Shown here in pieces: positions 1 through 8,675 of a stretch of 56,485 bases of DNA. The position numbers and the translations under genes were made by a program. Position 1 is the first letter of the stretch, and the number at the start of each line of letters is the position of its first letter. The DNA lies in the NCBI RefSeq assembly GCF_004795015.1, contig NZ_SSBI01000054.1, positions 1-56,485 on the forward strand, in the 5' to 3' direction. The stretch is from Streptomyces sp. A1277 (GTDB lineage: Bacteria; Actinomycetota; Actinomycetes; Streptomycetales; Streptomycetaceae). The notes beneath the pieces were generated by a model. The model saw only the letters and a list, made by a program, of their open reading frames with translations, had not been told where the DNA came from and ran no database searches.

Positions 1-105
1 GGCAAGACGAAACGCGAGATCATCCGATGCCTCAAACGCTACGTCATCCGCGAGGTCTACCACCTGATCCGACCCGCACCACGGACCCTCCCCACAGCGA
101 GTTGA
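1..105 (+). mobile_element. IS110-family transposase, C-terminal fragment
   Basis: The reading frame is open from the left edge to a TGA at 103-105. It encodes a basic C-terminal tail containing REIIRCLKRYVIREVYH. That resembles the end of IS110-type (DEDD) transposases, which usually close with a CLKRYxxREVY-like helix. Only about 34 residues are visible, so I cannot say whether the rest lies intact beyond the edge. Its last bases overlap the start of an IS3-type fragment in another frame, so the two remnants are fused. The family call rests on pattern recognition of a short tail. Confidence 0.55.
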
Positions 106-367
106 CAACTATAGGAGCGTCAACGCCCTGGCGGAGAACCTGTGGATGGTCATCAAGACCGAGTGCATCCGCGGCCGCGTCTTCGCCACACACGCCGAGG
201 CGAACCTCGCTCTCTTCGAGTACATCGACGGCTTCTACAATCCCCGCCGCATCCAGAAACGGCTCGGCTACCTCAGCCCGATCGAGTACGAGGAGAAGCA
301 CTACGCCGACCAGGCAGCGGCCGAACCAGTGAACCTGAAACCACGTCAACCCGCCCTGACCAGCTAG
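104..367 (+). pseudogene. IS3-family transposase (OrfB) C-terminal fragment
   Basis: An open frame ending in TAG at 365-367 encodes the last part of an rve-type integrase domain. Visible features are the ALAENLWMVIKTE segment with a conserved Glu, then FEYIDGFYNPRRIQKRLGYLSP, the usual end of IS3-family OrfB. The frame has no start: it opens inside the IS110-type fragment, and the DDE-domain Asp residues and OrfA are absent. It is therefore a 5'-truncated transposase remnant, roughly 80-88 residues of a normal ~300. An internal ATG at 146 exists but is very unlikely to be a functional start. Confidence 0.75.
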
Positions 368-375
368 TCAGCCAC

Positions 376-398
376 TCCCGCGCTGCGGGGGAACCTCA
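376..398 (+). repeat. Putative right terminal inverted repeat of the IS3-type remnant
   Basis: Just after the IS3-type stop, a GC-rich segment ends in GGGGGAACCTCA. Its reverse complement begins TGAGGTTCCCCC, consistent with the TG...CA ends of IS3 elements. The matching left end is not in the window, so this is an inference from position and terminal dinucleotide. Confidence 0.35.
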
Positions 399-792
399 CT
401 CCCGCACTGACCGGATGAGGTCAGAGAAGTCAGTCAGACTCTGCGACACGTAGCGCCTCCCTGAGAAGCGGGACCACCCGCTTCGGAACCCTGATCACCG
501 ACTCATGCCAGGGATCAGAACATCTCGCGAGCTCTCGCCCGTGGTCTGTTCGTCTGCTGTCCACCCCTGGATCACGAGATCCTTCGACTCCTGATCCACC
601 CACACAGCAGGTGATCCGTGATCTCCGGACTCAGGATCTTTACCAACGAACCGTAAGGCCATGAGGTCCCTCCCTGCCGAGCGCGTTGCGCCTGGTTGCA
701 CGACCCTCACCCTGCCGGACAGCGCTGGTCAAGGGGGCGTGTTCACCCCGGCCGGGCCAAGCACAAGTGCGGCCCAGGGAGGGCACGCAGAA
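399..792. other. Intergenic stretch without a supported gene
   Basis: This stretch separates the IS remnants from the minus-strand chromosomal block. Apart from the hairpin at 465-484 I see no credible coding frame. Codon-position bias is weak here, and possible frames on both strands lack a Shine-Dalgarno sequence or recognisable motifs. It probably holds decayed or flanking DNA from the insertion event. Confidence 0.5.
465..484. terminator. Perfect hairpin near the IS remnants
   Basis: GAAGCGGG (465-472) pairs perfectly with CCCGCTTC (477-484) around a 4-nt loop. It is terminator-like, but no intact gene points at it. Confidence 0.35.
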
Positions 793-822
793 GGCGTCCG
801 GCTCTGTGTCGGGCCGGACGCC
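793..822 (-). terminator. Terminator of the radical SAM / 63-aa gene unit
   Basis: GGCGTCCGGC (793-802) pairs perfectly with GCCGGACGCC (813-822) around a 10-nt loop. It starts 11 bases past the stop codon of the minus-strand 63-residue gene, so it probably ends that transcription unit. There is no U-tract, as is usual in Streptomyces. Confidence 0.6.
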
Positions 823-832
823 CTCTACCTAC

Positions 833-1024
833 CTACACCCACTCCACGGCCGAGACGATGCGCCCGCCGTCTTGCGGAGGGGCAGGGAGCGGCGTTCGCC
901 GCAGCGTGCGAGAAGCCTGCTCACGCTCCCTCGCCCCGAGCCCTCGGAGGGTCTCGGCCCGCTCCGCATCGGTCATGCCGGCCAGCGCCTCAGCCATCCG
1001 CCGGACGGCATCCCCGCTGGTCAC
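833..1024 (-). CDS. Small hypothetical protein (63 aa), coupled to the radical SAM gene
   Basis: The GTG start overlaps the TAG stop of the upstream radical SAM gene by one base (TAGTG), which suggests translational coupling. The stop is TAG, followed within 11 bases by a strong hairpin. The product is 63 residues, mostly one predicted amphipathic helix rich in Ala, Arg and Glu (DAERAETLRGLGAREREQ), then a Pro-rich tail. I recognise no domain. The overlap, the terminator and the codon bias make it more likely real than a shadow. No function can be assigned. It may assist the radical SAM protein, but that is only positional inference. Confidence 0.6.
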   Translation of the reverse strand: MTSGDAVRRMAEALAGMTDAERAETLRGLGAREREQASRTLRRTPLPAPPQDGGRIVSAVEWV

Positions 1025-2952
1025 TACGGCTTCTTGACCGTCAGCGGAAGCATCTTCTTGCCGCTCTCACTCAGTTGTGGCCATGTATCGAACTGCGGGC
1101 ACACGCCGCAGTCGAAGCACGGCGTCCAGCGGCAGTCCTCCACCTCGGTCTCGTCCAGCGAGTCCTGCCAGTCCTCCCAGAGCCAGTCCTTGTCCAGGCC
1201 CGAGTCCAGGTGGTCCCAGGGCAGGACCTCCTCGTACGTCCGCTCGCGGGTGGTGTACCAGTCGACGTCCACGCCGAAGTCCGGCAGCGTCGCCTCGGCG
1301 CTCTTCATCCACAGGTCGTAGCTGAAGTACTCGCGCCAGCCGTCGAAGCGGCCGCCGGCCTCGTAGACGGCACGGATGACGGAGCCGACCCGGCGGTCAC
1401 CGCGCGAGAGCAGGCCCTCGACGATGCCGGGCTTGCCGTCGTGGTAGCGGAAGCCGATCGAGCGGCCGTACTTCTTGTCGCCGCGGATCTTGTCCCGGAG
1501 CTTGGCGAGCCGGGCGTCGGTCTCCTCCGCGCTCAGCTGCGGGGCCCACTGGAAGGGGGTGTGCGGCTTGGGCACGAAACCGCCGATGGAGACGGTGCAG
1601 CGGATGTCGTTCTGCCCGGAGACCTCGCGGCCCTTGGCGATGACGTTGACCGCCATGTCGCCGATCTGGAGGACGTCCTCGTCGGTCTCGGTGGGCAGCC
1701 CGCACATGAAGTACAGCTTCACCTGACGCCAGCCGTTGCCGTACGCGGTGGCGACGGTGCGGATCAGGTCCTCCTCCGAGACCATCTTGTTGATGACCTT
1801 GCGCATGCGCTCGGAGCCGCCCTCGGGGGCGAAGGTGAGACCGGAGCGGCGGCCGTTGCGGGTCAGCTCGTTGGCCAGGTCCACGTTGAACGCGTCGACG
1901 CGGGTGGAGGGCAGCGAGAGGCCGATCTTGTCGTCCGTGTAGCGGTCGGCGAGGCCCTTGGCGATCTCGCCGATCTCGGTGTGGTCGGCGGAGGAGAGGG
2001 AGAGCAGGCCGACCTCCTCGAAGCCGGTCGCCTTGAGGCCCTTCTCCACCATCTCGCCGATGCCGGTGATGCTTCGCTCCCGCACGGGGCGCGTGATCAT
2101 GCCGGCCTGGCAGAAACGGCAGCCGCGGGTGCAGCCGCGGAAGATCTCCACGGACATCCGCTCGTGGACGGTCTCGGCGAGCGGGACCAGGGGCTGCTTG
2201 GGGTAGGGCCACTCGTCCAGGTCCATGACGGTGTGCTTGGAGACCCGCCACGGCACGCCCGACTTGTTCGGTACGACGCGGCCGATGCGGCCGTCCGGGA
2301 GGTACTCGACGTCGTAGAAGCCCGGGACGTAGACGCCGCCGGTCCTCGCGAGGCGGAACAGCACCTCCTCGCGGCCCCCGGGGCGGCCCTCGGCCTTCCA
2401 GGCGCGGACGATCTCGGTGATCTCCAGCACGGCCTGCTCGCCGTCGCCGATGACCGCGCAGTCGATGAACTCCGCGATCGGCTCGGGGTTGAACGCGGCG
2501 TGCCCGCCGGCGAGGACGATCGGGTCGTCGATGCCCCGGTCCTTCGCGGCGAGCGGGATGCCGGCCAGGTCGAGCGCGGTGAGCATGTTGGTGTAGCCCA
2601 GCTCGGTGGAGAAGCTCAGCCCGAAGACGTCGAACGCCTTGACCGGGCGGTGGCTGTCCACGGTGAACTGGGGCACCTTGTGCTCGCGCATCAGCGCTTC
2701 CAGGTCCGGCCAGACGCTGTAGGTGCGCTCGGCGAGGACGCCCTGGCGCTCGTTGAGCACCTCGTAGAGGATCATGACGCCCTGGTTGGGCAGCCCGACC
2801 TCGTACGCGTCCGGGTACATGAGAGCCCAGCGGACGTCGCACTCGTCCCACGGCTTGACGGTGGAGTTCAGCTCACCGCCGACGTACTGGATGGGCTTCT
2901 GCACATGCGGGAGCAGAGCTTCGAGCTGTGGGAAGACCGAATCGACAGACAT
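1024..2952 (-). CDS. Radical SAM protein, TIGR03960-like
   Basis: A 642-residue protein with a CxxxCxxC radical SAM cluster at Cys274, Cys278 and Cys281 (RGCTRGCRFCQAG). An N-terminal ~200 residues resemble the B12-binding-like domain of this family. A Cys-rich C-terminus (CRWTPCFDCGVC) may hold a second cluster. In the TIGR03960 family this protein is either fused to, or encoded beside, a TIGR03936/DUF2344 partner; its substrate is not established. That partner would normally follow, but here the next items are a 63-aa gene and IS debris. The start is the ATG at 2950-2952, giving MSVDSVFPQLEALLPHVQKP, although the Shine-Dalgarno sequence is weak. It lies 50 bases after the CYTH-CHAD gene and may be co-transcribed with it. 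Confidence 0.9.
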   Translation of the reverse strand: MSVDSVFPQLEALLPHVQKPIQYVGGELNSTVKPWDECDVRWALMYPDAYEVGLPNQGVMILYEVLNERQGVLAERTYSVWPDLEALMREHKVPQFTVDSHRPVKAFDVFGLSFSTELGYTNMLTALDLAGIPLAAKDRGIDDPIVLAGGHAAFNPEPIAEFIDCAVIGDGEQAVLEITEIVRAWKAEGRPGGREEVLFRLARTGGVYVPGFYDVEYLPDGRIGRVVPNKSGVPWRVSKHTVMDLDEWPYPKQPLVPLAETVHERMSVEIFRGCTRGCRFCQAGMITRPVRERSITGIGEMVEKGLKATGFEEVGLLSLSSADHTEIGEIAKGLADRYTDDKIGLSLPSTRVDAFNVDLANELTRNGRRSGLTFAPEGGSERMRKVINKMVSEEDLIRTVATAYGNGWRQVKLYFMCGLPTETDEDVLQIGDMAVNVIAKGREVSGQNDIRCTVSIGGFVPKPHTPFQWAPQLSAEETDARLAKLRDKIRGDKKYGRSIGFRYHDGKPGIVEGLLSRGDRRVGSVIRAVYEAGGRFDGWREYFSYDLWMKSAEATLPDFGVDVDWYTTRERTYEEVLPWDHLDSGLDKDWLWEDWQDSLDETEVEDCRWTPCFDCGVCPQFDTWPQLSESGKKMLPLTVKKP

Positions 2953-3002
2953 CGCGAACTTTCGAGAGCCGGCAGGGGTGACCATCCAGCGTACCGCGAC
3001 GC

Positions 3003-4556
3003 TCAGCCTCCGGACGCCCGCCGGATGTCCGCCCGGGCGGCCCTGTGCCACACACCGGGCAGTTCGCGCTCGCCCTCGGCGGCGGCGGCCTCCTCCTTCC
3101 CGTAGAGCAGTCCCCAGGTGAACGAAGGCTCCCCCGCCGCGTGCGCCCGGACCGCGAGCGCGCGCAGGGTCTCGCGGGCGACCACGCCGTCCTGGTGGTC
3201 GCCGAGGAGGCTCTGTACGGCCTTCACCCGCTTGGCGGACCTCTTGGCGGGCTTCCCGAGGGCGGGGCGGGCCGCCTCCGCCGCGTACCGGGCGCGTTTG
3301 GCCGCCTTGCGGGCGCGGTGCAGGGCCGCGTCGCGGTCCGGTCCTGGCGGCAGTTCGAGGGCGTGCGCGATACGGCCGGCGAGGCGCTTGTGGTCCTTGT
3401 GCACGGCCCGGGCCAGCTCCTTGCCGGGCGCGGCGGCGGCCGCCGGCAGCAGGGGCGGGTCCGCGAGGAGCCGTTCCAGGGCGCGCAGTAGCGTCAGATA
3501 GCGCTCGGAGTCCAGGACTGCGGCCGTGCGCCGGTGCGAGCCGCTGCGCCCGCCCGCCGACCACAGCCGCAGCCGGGCCCGGACCGGGCCGAGGACCAGG
3601 GTGCGGGGCAGCGCGTCGAGCCGGGCGCGCAGCCGGGCGTCCAGGACCTCCTGGTCCCGGTCGACGCCGAGTTCGGCGGCCAGCCACTTCAGCTCGGTGC
3701 CGAGGGGGCGGGTGGCTTCGCGGTCCAGGACGCGGCGGTAGGTGCGCAGGGCGCTGCGCAGTCTGCGGGTGGCGACCCGCATCCGGTGCACGGAGTCGGG
3801 CAGGCCCCGGCGGACGGCCGGGTCGAGGGCGACGATCGCCTCCGCCTGGCGGCGCGCGTAGGCCAGGACGTGGTCGCCGGCGGTGCACGGCTCGGCGGTG
3901 CGCGGCTCGGCGGTGCGCGGCTCGGCGGGCTCGTCGTCCTGGGGCCGCGAGCCGGCGGGCGCCGTCTCGGCGAGGGCGCGGGCGAGTTTGGAGGGGGCGG
4001 TGGAGGGCCGGATGCCGGCCTCGCCCAGGTGCTGTTCCACGGTGTCGAGGAAGGCGGGGTCGCCGTCGTCGGCGAGTTCGGCCTCGATCTCGGTCCAGGT
4101 CGCGGTGCGGTCGCCGCCGGACAGCCGCTCGGCGTGGACCTCGTCCACGCTGAGCTCGGCGAGGGGGGTGCCGTCCGGGCCGGTGAGCACGTGGACGTCG
4201 CGGGCGGAGCGCAGCCGGACCACGGGGACGACGGGTGTGTCCAGGACCCGGGAGCGGATCAGTGCGGCGAGGCGGGGCGGCAGGGTGTCGGAGAGCGGGG
4301 CGCGGATCTCGTCGCGGACGTTCGCGGCGACCGGGAGCTTGAGGTGCCAGCCGGCGTCCGAGCCGCCGGTGCGGCGGCGCAGGGTGACGTGGCCGGCGGC
4401 GAGGCGCAGGTCCTCGGTGTCGTAGTACACGGCGTCGAGTTCCATGACGCCCTCGTGGTCGACGGCCTCGACCCCGGCCACCCGGCTCAGGTCGGGCAGC
4501 CGGGTGGCGTCGGTGGTTTCGTACTTCCGCTCGATCTCGCGCTTGGTGTCCGCCAT
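3003..4556 (-). CDS. CYTH and CHAD domain protein
   Basis: A 517-residue protein with an N-terminal CYTH (triphosphate tunnel) domain marked by the ExExK motif at Glu7, Glu9 and Lys11. A C-terminal CHAD domain (about residues 225-505) is helical and rich in conserved His, Arg and Lys (HRMRVATRRLRSALR; HDxxRKxxKRxRYAAE-like segments). CYTH enzymes act on triphosphates, and CHAD domains bind polyphosphate, so a role in polyphosphate or phosphate metabolism is likely. A short linker at about residues 209-222 is a tandem repeat (AEPRT/AEPCT). No strong Shine-Dalgarno sequence precedes the ATG. It lies 37 bases downstream of rodA on the same strand. Confidence 0.88.
   Translation of the reverse strand: MADTKREIERKYETTDATRLPDLSRVAGVEAVDHEGVMELDAVYYDTEDLRLAAGHVTLRRRTGGSDAGWHLKLPVAANVRDEIRAPLSDTLPPRLAALIRSRVLDTPVVPVVRLRSARDVHVLTGPDGTPLAELSVDEVHAERLSGGDRTATWTEIEAELADDGDPAFLDTVEQHLGEAGIRPSTAPSKLARALAETAPAGSRPQDDEPAEPRTAEPRTAEPCTAGDHVLAYARRQAEAIVALDPAVRRGLPDSVHRMRVATRRLRSALRTYRRVLDREATRPLGTELKWLAAELGVDRDQEVLDARLRARLDALPRTLVLGPVRARLRLWSAGGRSGSHRRTAAVLDSERYLTLLRALERLLADPPLLPAAAAAPGKELARAVHKDHKRLAGRIAHALELPPGPDRDAALHRARKAAKRARYAAEAARPALGKPAKRSAKRVKAVQSLLGDHQDGVVARETLRALAVRAHAAGEPSFTWGLLYGKEEAAAAEGERELPGVWHRAARADIRRASGG
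3885..3935 (-). repeat. Short in-frame tandem repeat in the CYTH-CHAD linker
   Basis: About three copies of a 15-bp unit (CGGCTCGGCGGTGCG) encode the pentapeptide AEPRT. They sit between the CYTH and CHAD domains, so copy-number change would only alter linker length. Confidence 0.6.
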
Positions 4557-4593
4557 GTACCGAATCTAGTGCCGCGCGCGTCGAAGTGGTCGC

Positions 4594-5784
4594 TCAGGCC
4601 GTTATCGGCCGTTGCACCCGGATCGACTGGAGCAGCCCGATGGCCACCCAGACGGCGAACATCGAGGAACCGCCGTAGGAGACGAACGGCAGCGGGAGGC
4701 CGGCGACCGGCATGATGCCGAGCGTCATGCCGATGTTCTCGAAGGACTGGAAGGCGAACCAGGCGATGATCCCGGCGGCGACGACCGTGCCGTACAGCTC
4801 GGTGGTCTCGCGGGCGATGCGGCAGGCGCGCCACAGGACGACGCCGAGCAGGACGAGGATGAGCCCGGCGCCGAGGAAGCCGAGTTCCTCGCCGGCGACC
4901 GTGAAGACGAAGTCGGTCTGCTGCTCGGGGACGAACTGCCCGGTGGTCTGGGTGCCCTGGAAGAGGCCGGTGCCGTGCAGGCCGCCGGAGCCGATCGCGA
5001 TGCGCGCCTGGTTGGTGTTGTAGCCGACGCCCGCCGGGTCGAGCGCCGGGTTGGCGAAGGCGGCGAACCGGGCGATCTGGTAGTCGTCGAGCAGCCCGAG
5101 CTGCCAGATGGCGACCGCGCCGGCAATCCCGGTGCCCAGGAGTCCGAAGACCCAGCGGTTGGAGGCGCCGGAGGCCAGCAGCGCCCCGAGCACGATGACG
5201 ACCATGACCATGACGGAGCCGAGGTCCGGCATCCCCATGACGACCGCCATCGGGAGCGCTGCCAGGGCGAGGGCCTTGGCCACGGTCCGGTGGTCGGGGT
5301 GCAGCTGGTCGCCCGCGTCGACGCGGGCGGCGAGCAGCATCGCCATGCCCAGGATGATGGTGATCTTGGTGAACTCGGAGGGCTGGAGGGAGAACCCGCC
5401 CGGCAGCAGGATCCAGGCGTGGGCGCCGTTGACGGTGGCGCCCAGCGGGGTGAGGACCGCCATCACGAGGAGCACGGACAGCCCGTACAGGACCGGCACC
5501 GCGCCGCGCAGCGTGCGGTGGCCGAGCCAGATCGTGCCGATCATCAGCGCGATGCCGATGCCGGTGTTGAGGGCGTGCCGGAACAGGAAGTAGTACGGGT
5601 CGCCGTGGGTCAGCGAGTCGCGTCCCCGGGTCGCCGACCAGACGAGCAGCGAGCCGATGAAGGAGAGCGCGATCGCCGAGCCCAGCAGCGGCCAGTCGAG
5701 CCGGCGCACGAGCGAGTCGCGCGCGACGAGCCGGCCCCAGGTGGAGCGCTCGGGGGCGTAGCGCTGGACGGAGAAGCCGGCCAT
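4594..5784 (-). CDS. rodA: RodA/FtsW-family SEDS glycosyltransferase
   Basis: A 396-residue polytopic membrane protein of the SEDS family, with about ten hydrophobic segments and family motifs such as the PSEFTK region and the C-terminal GLPLPFVSYGGSSM signature. SEDS proteins polymerise lipid II into glycan strands together with a class B penicillin-binding protein. Its ATG overlaps the TGA of the upstream pbp2 gene by one base (TGATG), so the polymerase-transpeptidase pair is translationally coupled. In Streptomyces the mre-linked copy is associated with spore-wall synthesis, so that role is expected by position. Confidence 0.95.
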   Translation of the reverse strand: MAGFSVQRYAPERSTWGRLVARDSLVRRLDWPLLGSAIALSFIGSLLVWSATRGRDSLTHGDPYYFLFRHALNTGIGIALMIGTIWLGHRTLRGAVPVLYGLSVLLVMAVLTPLGATVNGAHAWILLPGGFSLQPSEFTKITIILGMAMLLAARVDAGDQLHPDHRTVAKALALAALPMAVVMGMPDLGSVMVMVVIVLGALLASGASNRWVFGLLGTGIAGAVAIWQLGLLDDYQIARFAAFANPALDPAGVGYNTNQARIAIGSGGLHGTGLFQGTQTTGQFVPEQQTDFVFTVAGEELGFLGAGLILVLLGVVLWRACRIARETTELYGTVVAAGIIAWFAFQSFENIGMTLGIMPVAGLPLPFVSYGGSSMFAVWVAIGLLQSIRVQRPITA

Positions 5785-7949
5785 CAGTCACGCCTCCCGA
5801 GGACCGCGGCGAGCGTCTGCTCGGTGGCCGGATTCTCCGAGGCGGGGGTGTACGGCTTGATCGTCGGGGCGTCGATGGTGCCGTCCGTCCCGATCTTCGG
5901 CAGGCCCTTCTGGGGCGTCGGCAGGAGGGCCTTCTTCACGTCCTGCTTGCCGGTGGCGTCGAGGCCGTAGATGGCGTTGTAGATGTTGCGGACGGCGGGC
6001 CCGGACGCGCCGGAACCCGTACCGCCCTGGGAGATCGTCATGACGACCGTGTAGTCCTTGGTGTACGTGGCGAACCAGGAGGTCGTCTGCTTGCCGTAGA
6101 CCTCGGCGGTACCCGTCTTGGCGTGCATCGGGATCTTGTCCTGCGGCCAGCCGCCGAACCGCCAGGCGGCGGAGCCGCGGGTCGCGACACCCGCGAGGGC
6201 TTCGTCTATCTCGTTGCGCGTCTTCTGGGTGAAGGGCAGCTTGCCGTGCGACTTGGGCGCGATCTCCTGGACGGTCTTGCCGTCGGCGCTGACGATCGCC
6301 TTGCCGACGGTGGGGTCGTAGAGCGTGCCGCCGTTGGAGATGGCCGCGTAGATGGTGGCCATCTGGATCGGGGTGACGAGGGTGTCGCCCTGGCCGATCG
6401 AGTAGTTGACGGAGTCACCGGCGCGCATCCTGTCGCCTTCGAGGCAGTTCTCGTAGGCGATCTTCTCGACGTACGTGCCGTCCTTCTTGCCCTGCTTGCA
6501 CCAGGAGTCGTGGTTGGCCTTGGCGAAGTTCTTCTTCCACTGGCGGTCCGGGACGCGGCCGCTGACCTCGTTGGGGAGGTCGATGCCGGTCTCCTTGCCG
6601 AGGCCGAACTGGTGGGCGGTCTTGTAGAACCAGTCGTTGGGGTTCTTCTTGGGGTTGTTGCCGCCGTCCTTCTGCCACTCCTTGTGCGCGATGCCGTAGT
6701 ACACGGTGTCGCAGGAGACCTCCAGGGCGCGGCCGATGGTGATGTCGCCGTAGCCCTGGGACTCGAAGTTCTTGAAGGTCTGCCCGCCGATGGAGTACGA
6801 GCTGGGGCAGGGGTAGTGGCCGTCGAAGGGGTATCCGGCGTTGACCGCCGCGGTCGAGGAGATGACCTTGAAGATGGAGCCGGGGGCGGCCTGGCCCTGG
6901 ATGGCCCGGTTCAGCAGCGGGAAGTTGCTGGTCTTGCCGGTGAGCTTGGCGTAGTCCTTGGCGGAGATGCCGCCGACCCAGGAGTTGGGGTCGTAGTTGG
7001 GCAGGGAGGCCATGGAGACGACCCGGCCGGTCTTGGCCTCCATGACGACGACGGCGCCGGAGTCCGCCTTGTAGTTCTCGCCGGTGTTGGTGTCGAACTC
7101 CTTGCGGGCCGCCTTCATGGCCTCGTTGAGCTCGTACTCGGCGACGGCCTGGACGCGGGCGTCGATGGAGGTGACGACGCTGGCGCCGGCCTCCGCCTCG
7201 TCGTTCTTGGCCTGGCCGATGACCCGGCCGAGGTTGTCGACCTCGTAGCGGGTGACGCCCGCCTTGCCGCGCAGCTCCTTGTCGTACGTGCGCTCCAGGC
7301 CGGAGCGGCCGACCATGTCGGAGCGCAGGTAGGGCGAGTCGCTGTCCTGGGCCTTCGTGATCTCCTCGTCGGTGACGGGCGAGAGGTAGCCGAGGACCTG
7401 GGCGGTGTTGGCCTTGCCGGGTGCGGGGTAGCGGCGCACGGCGGTGGGTTCGGCGGTGATGCCGGGGAAGTCCTCGGCGCGTTCGCGGATCGTCAGGGCC
7501 TGCTGGGTGGTGGCCTCGTCGGTGACCGGGATGGGCTGGTAGGGCGAACCGTTCCAGCAGGGCTGCGGGGTCTTGGCGTCGCAGAGCCGGACCTTGTCGA
7601 AGACGTCCTTCGGCTTCATGTCGAGCACGTCGGCGAGCCGGGTCAGCACGGCCTTGCCGTCGTCGGCCATCTTCATCAGGTCGGTGCGGCTGGCGGAGAC
7701 CACGAGGCGGGTCTCGTTGTCGGCGAGGGGCACGCCGCGCGCGTCGAGGATGGAGCCGCGGGCGGCGGGCTGGACGACCTGCTGGACGTGGTTGTTCTTC
7801 GCCTCGTCGGAGTACTCCTGGCCGTTGCGGATCTGGAGGTACCAGAGGCGGCCGCCGAGGGTGAGGAGCAGGGAGAAGACGAGGACCTGGATGACGATGA
7901 GGCGGATCTGGACCCGCTGGGTCCGGCCCGTCTCGGGGATGTTGCTCAC
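5784..7949 (-). CDS. pbp2: Class B penicillin-binding protein 2
   Basis: A 721-residue peptidoglycan transpeptidase. An N-terminal membrane anchor spans about residues 15-32, followed by a PBP dimerisation domain and the transpeptidase domain. The catalytic motifs are SIFK (Ser358-Lys361), SCD (Ser412-Asp414, the SxD form seen in PBP2 types) and KTG (611-613). The start is GTG at 7947-7949. It lies 49 bases downstream of mreD and overlaps rodA by one base. It is expected to crosslink peptidoglycan with RodA and the MreBCD scaffold. The C-terminal ~60 residues are Pro/Thr-rich and probably disordered. Confidence 0.95.
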   Translation of the reverse strand: MSNIPETGRTQRVQIRLIVIQVLVFSLLLTLGGRLWYLQIRNGQEYSDEAKNNHVQQVVQPAARGSILDARGVPLADNETRLVVSASRTDLMKMADDGKAVLTRLADVLDMKPKDVFDKVRLCDAKTPQPCWNGSPYQPIPVTDEATTQQALTIRERAEDFPGITAEPTAVRRYPAPGKANTAQVLGYLSPVTDEEITKAQDSDSPYLRSDMVGRSGLERTYDKELRGKAGVTRYEVDNLGRVIGQAKNDEAEAGASVVTSIDARVQAVAEYELNEAMKAARKEFDTNTGENYKADSGAVVVMEAKTGRVVSMASLPNYDPNSWVGGISAKDYAKLTGKTSNFPLLNRAIQGQAAPGSIFKVISSTAAVNAGYPFDGHYPCPSSYSIGGQTFKNFESQGYGDITIGRALEVSCDTVYYGIAHKEWQKDGGNNPKKNPNDWFYKTAHQFGLGKETGIDLPNEVSGRVPDRQWKKNFAKANHDSWCKQGKKDGTYVEKIAYENCLEGDRMRAGDSVNYSIGQGDTLVTPIQMATIYAAISNGGTLYDPTVGKAIVSADGKTVQEIAPKSHGKLPFTQKTRNEIDEALAGVATRGSAAWRFGGWPQDKIPMHAKTGTAEVYGKQTTSWFATYTKDYTVVMTISQGGTGSGASGPAVRNIYNAIYGLDATGKQDVKKALLPTPQKGLPKIGTDGTIDAPTIKPYTPASENPATEQTLAAVLGRRD

Positions 7950-7998
7950 CGGGCGCCCCCCGTCGTGGTCCGGGGGGTGTGCCCCGTGGAATGCAGCC

Positions 7999-8664
7999 TC
8001 ACAGTCGCTTGACTCCCTTGATCCGTCCGGCGCGTGCCGCCCGGTTGCGGGCCGCCTTCACGCGCAGTCCGCCGCGCTGGCTGCCGATCCGCAGCCCGGT
8101 TCCCGCCGCGAGCCAGCCGGCCGCCACGTCGCCGCGGCCGGAGGATGACTCGGCGACGGGGTCGTTCACCGTACGTCTGGCGAGCGCCATGATCAGCGGC
8201 ACCGTGAACGGCGCGAGGAGCAGGTCGTAGACGGCGGCGGTGAACAGCAGGCTGCCCAGGCCCACGTGACGGGCCGCCGTGTCGCCGACGAGCGCGCCGA
8301 CCCCCGCGTACAGCAGGGTCGAGCCGATCGCCGCCGCGACGACCGCGGCCATCGGCAGGAAGGCGGACTTGAGCTGCCCGTTCTCCGGCCGCGCCAGGCC
8401 CGCGAGGTAGCCGATGAGGCAGAGCACCAGGGCGTAGCGCCCGGCGGCGTGGTCGGCGGGGGGTGCCAGGTCGGCGAGGAGGCCCGCGCCGAAGCCGATG
8501 AGGGCGCCGCTGACGTGCCCGTACACGAAGGCCAGGCCGAGGACGACCATGAGCAGCAGGTCGGGCACGGCGCCGGGCAGCTGGAGCCGGGCCAGTACGG
8601 ACACCTGGACGACGAGGGCGAAGACGACCAGAACGATGGAGAGCAGGGTCCGGTTGACGTGCAT
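7999..8664 (-). CDS. mreD: Rod-shape-determining protein MreD
   Basis: A 221-residue membrane protein with about five to six hydrophobic helices in the first 165 residues, then a basic Arg/Lys-rich cytoplasmic tail. The size, hydrophobicity and position between mreC and pbp2 fit MreD, which links MreC, RodA and PBP2. The start ATG lies 11 bases after the mreC stop. The basic tail is longer than in typical E. coli-type MreD, as is common in actinomycetes. Confidence 0.92.
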   Translation of the reverse strand: MHVNRTLLSIVLVVFALVVQVSVLARLQLPGAVPDLLLMVVLGLAFVYGHVSGALIGFGAGLLADLAPPADHAAGRYALVLCLIGYLAGLARPENGQLKSAFLPMAAVVAAAIGSTLLYAGVGALVGDTAARHVGLGSLLFTAAVYDLLLAPFTVPLIMALARRTVNDPVAESSSGRGDVAAGWLAAGTGLRIGSQRGGLRVKAARNRAARAGRIKGVKRL

Positions 8665-8675
8665 GGGGATCAGCT

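Noticed and set aside
495..710. A 71-codon minus-strand frame in the region after the IS remnants
   Set aside because: It has no Shine-Dalgarno sequence, no homology that I recognise and no codon-position bias.
661..3105. An 814-codon plus-strand frame opposite the radical SAM gene
   Set aside because: It is antisense to a gene with a clear CxxxCxxC motif; the translation is biased and has no domain.
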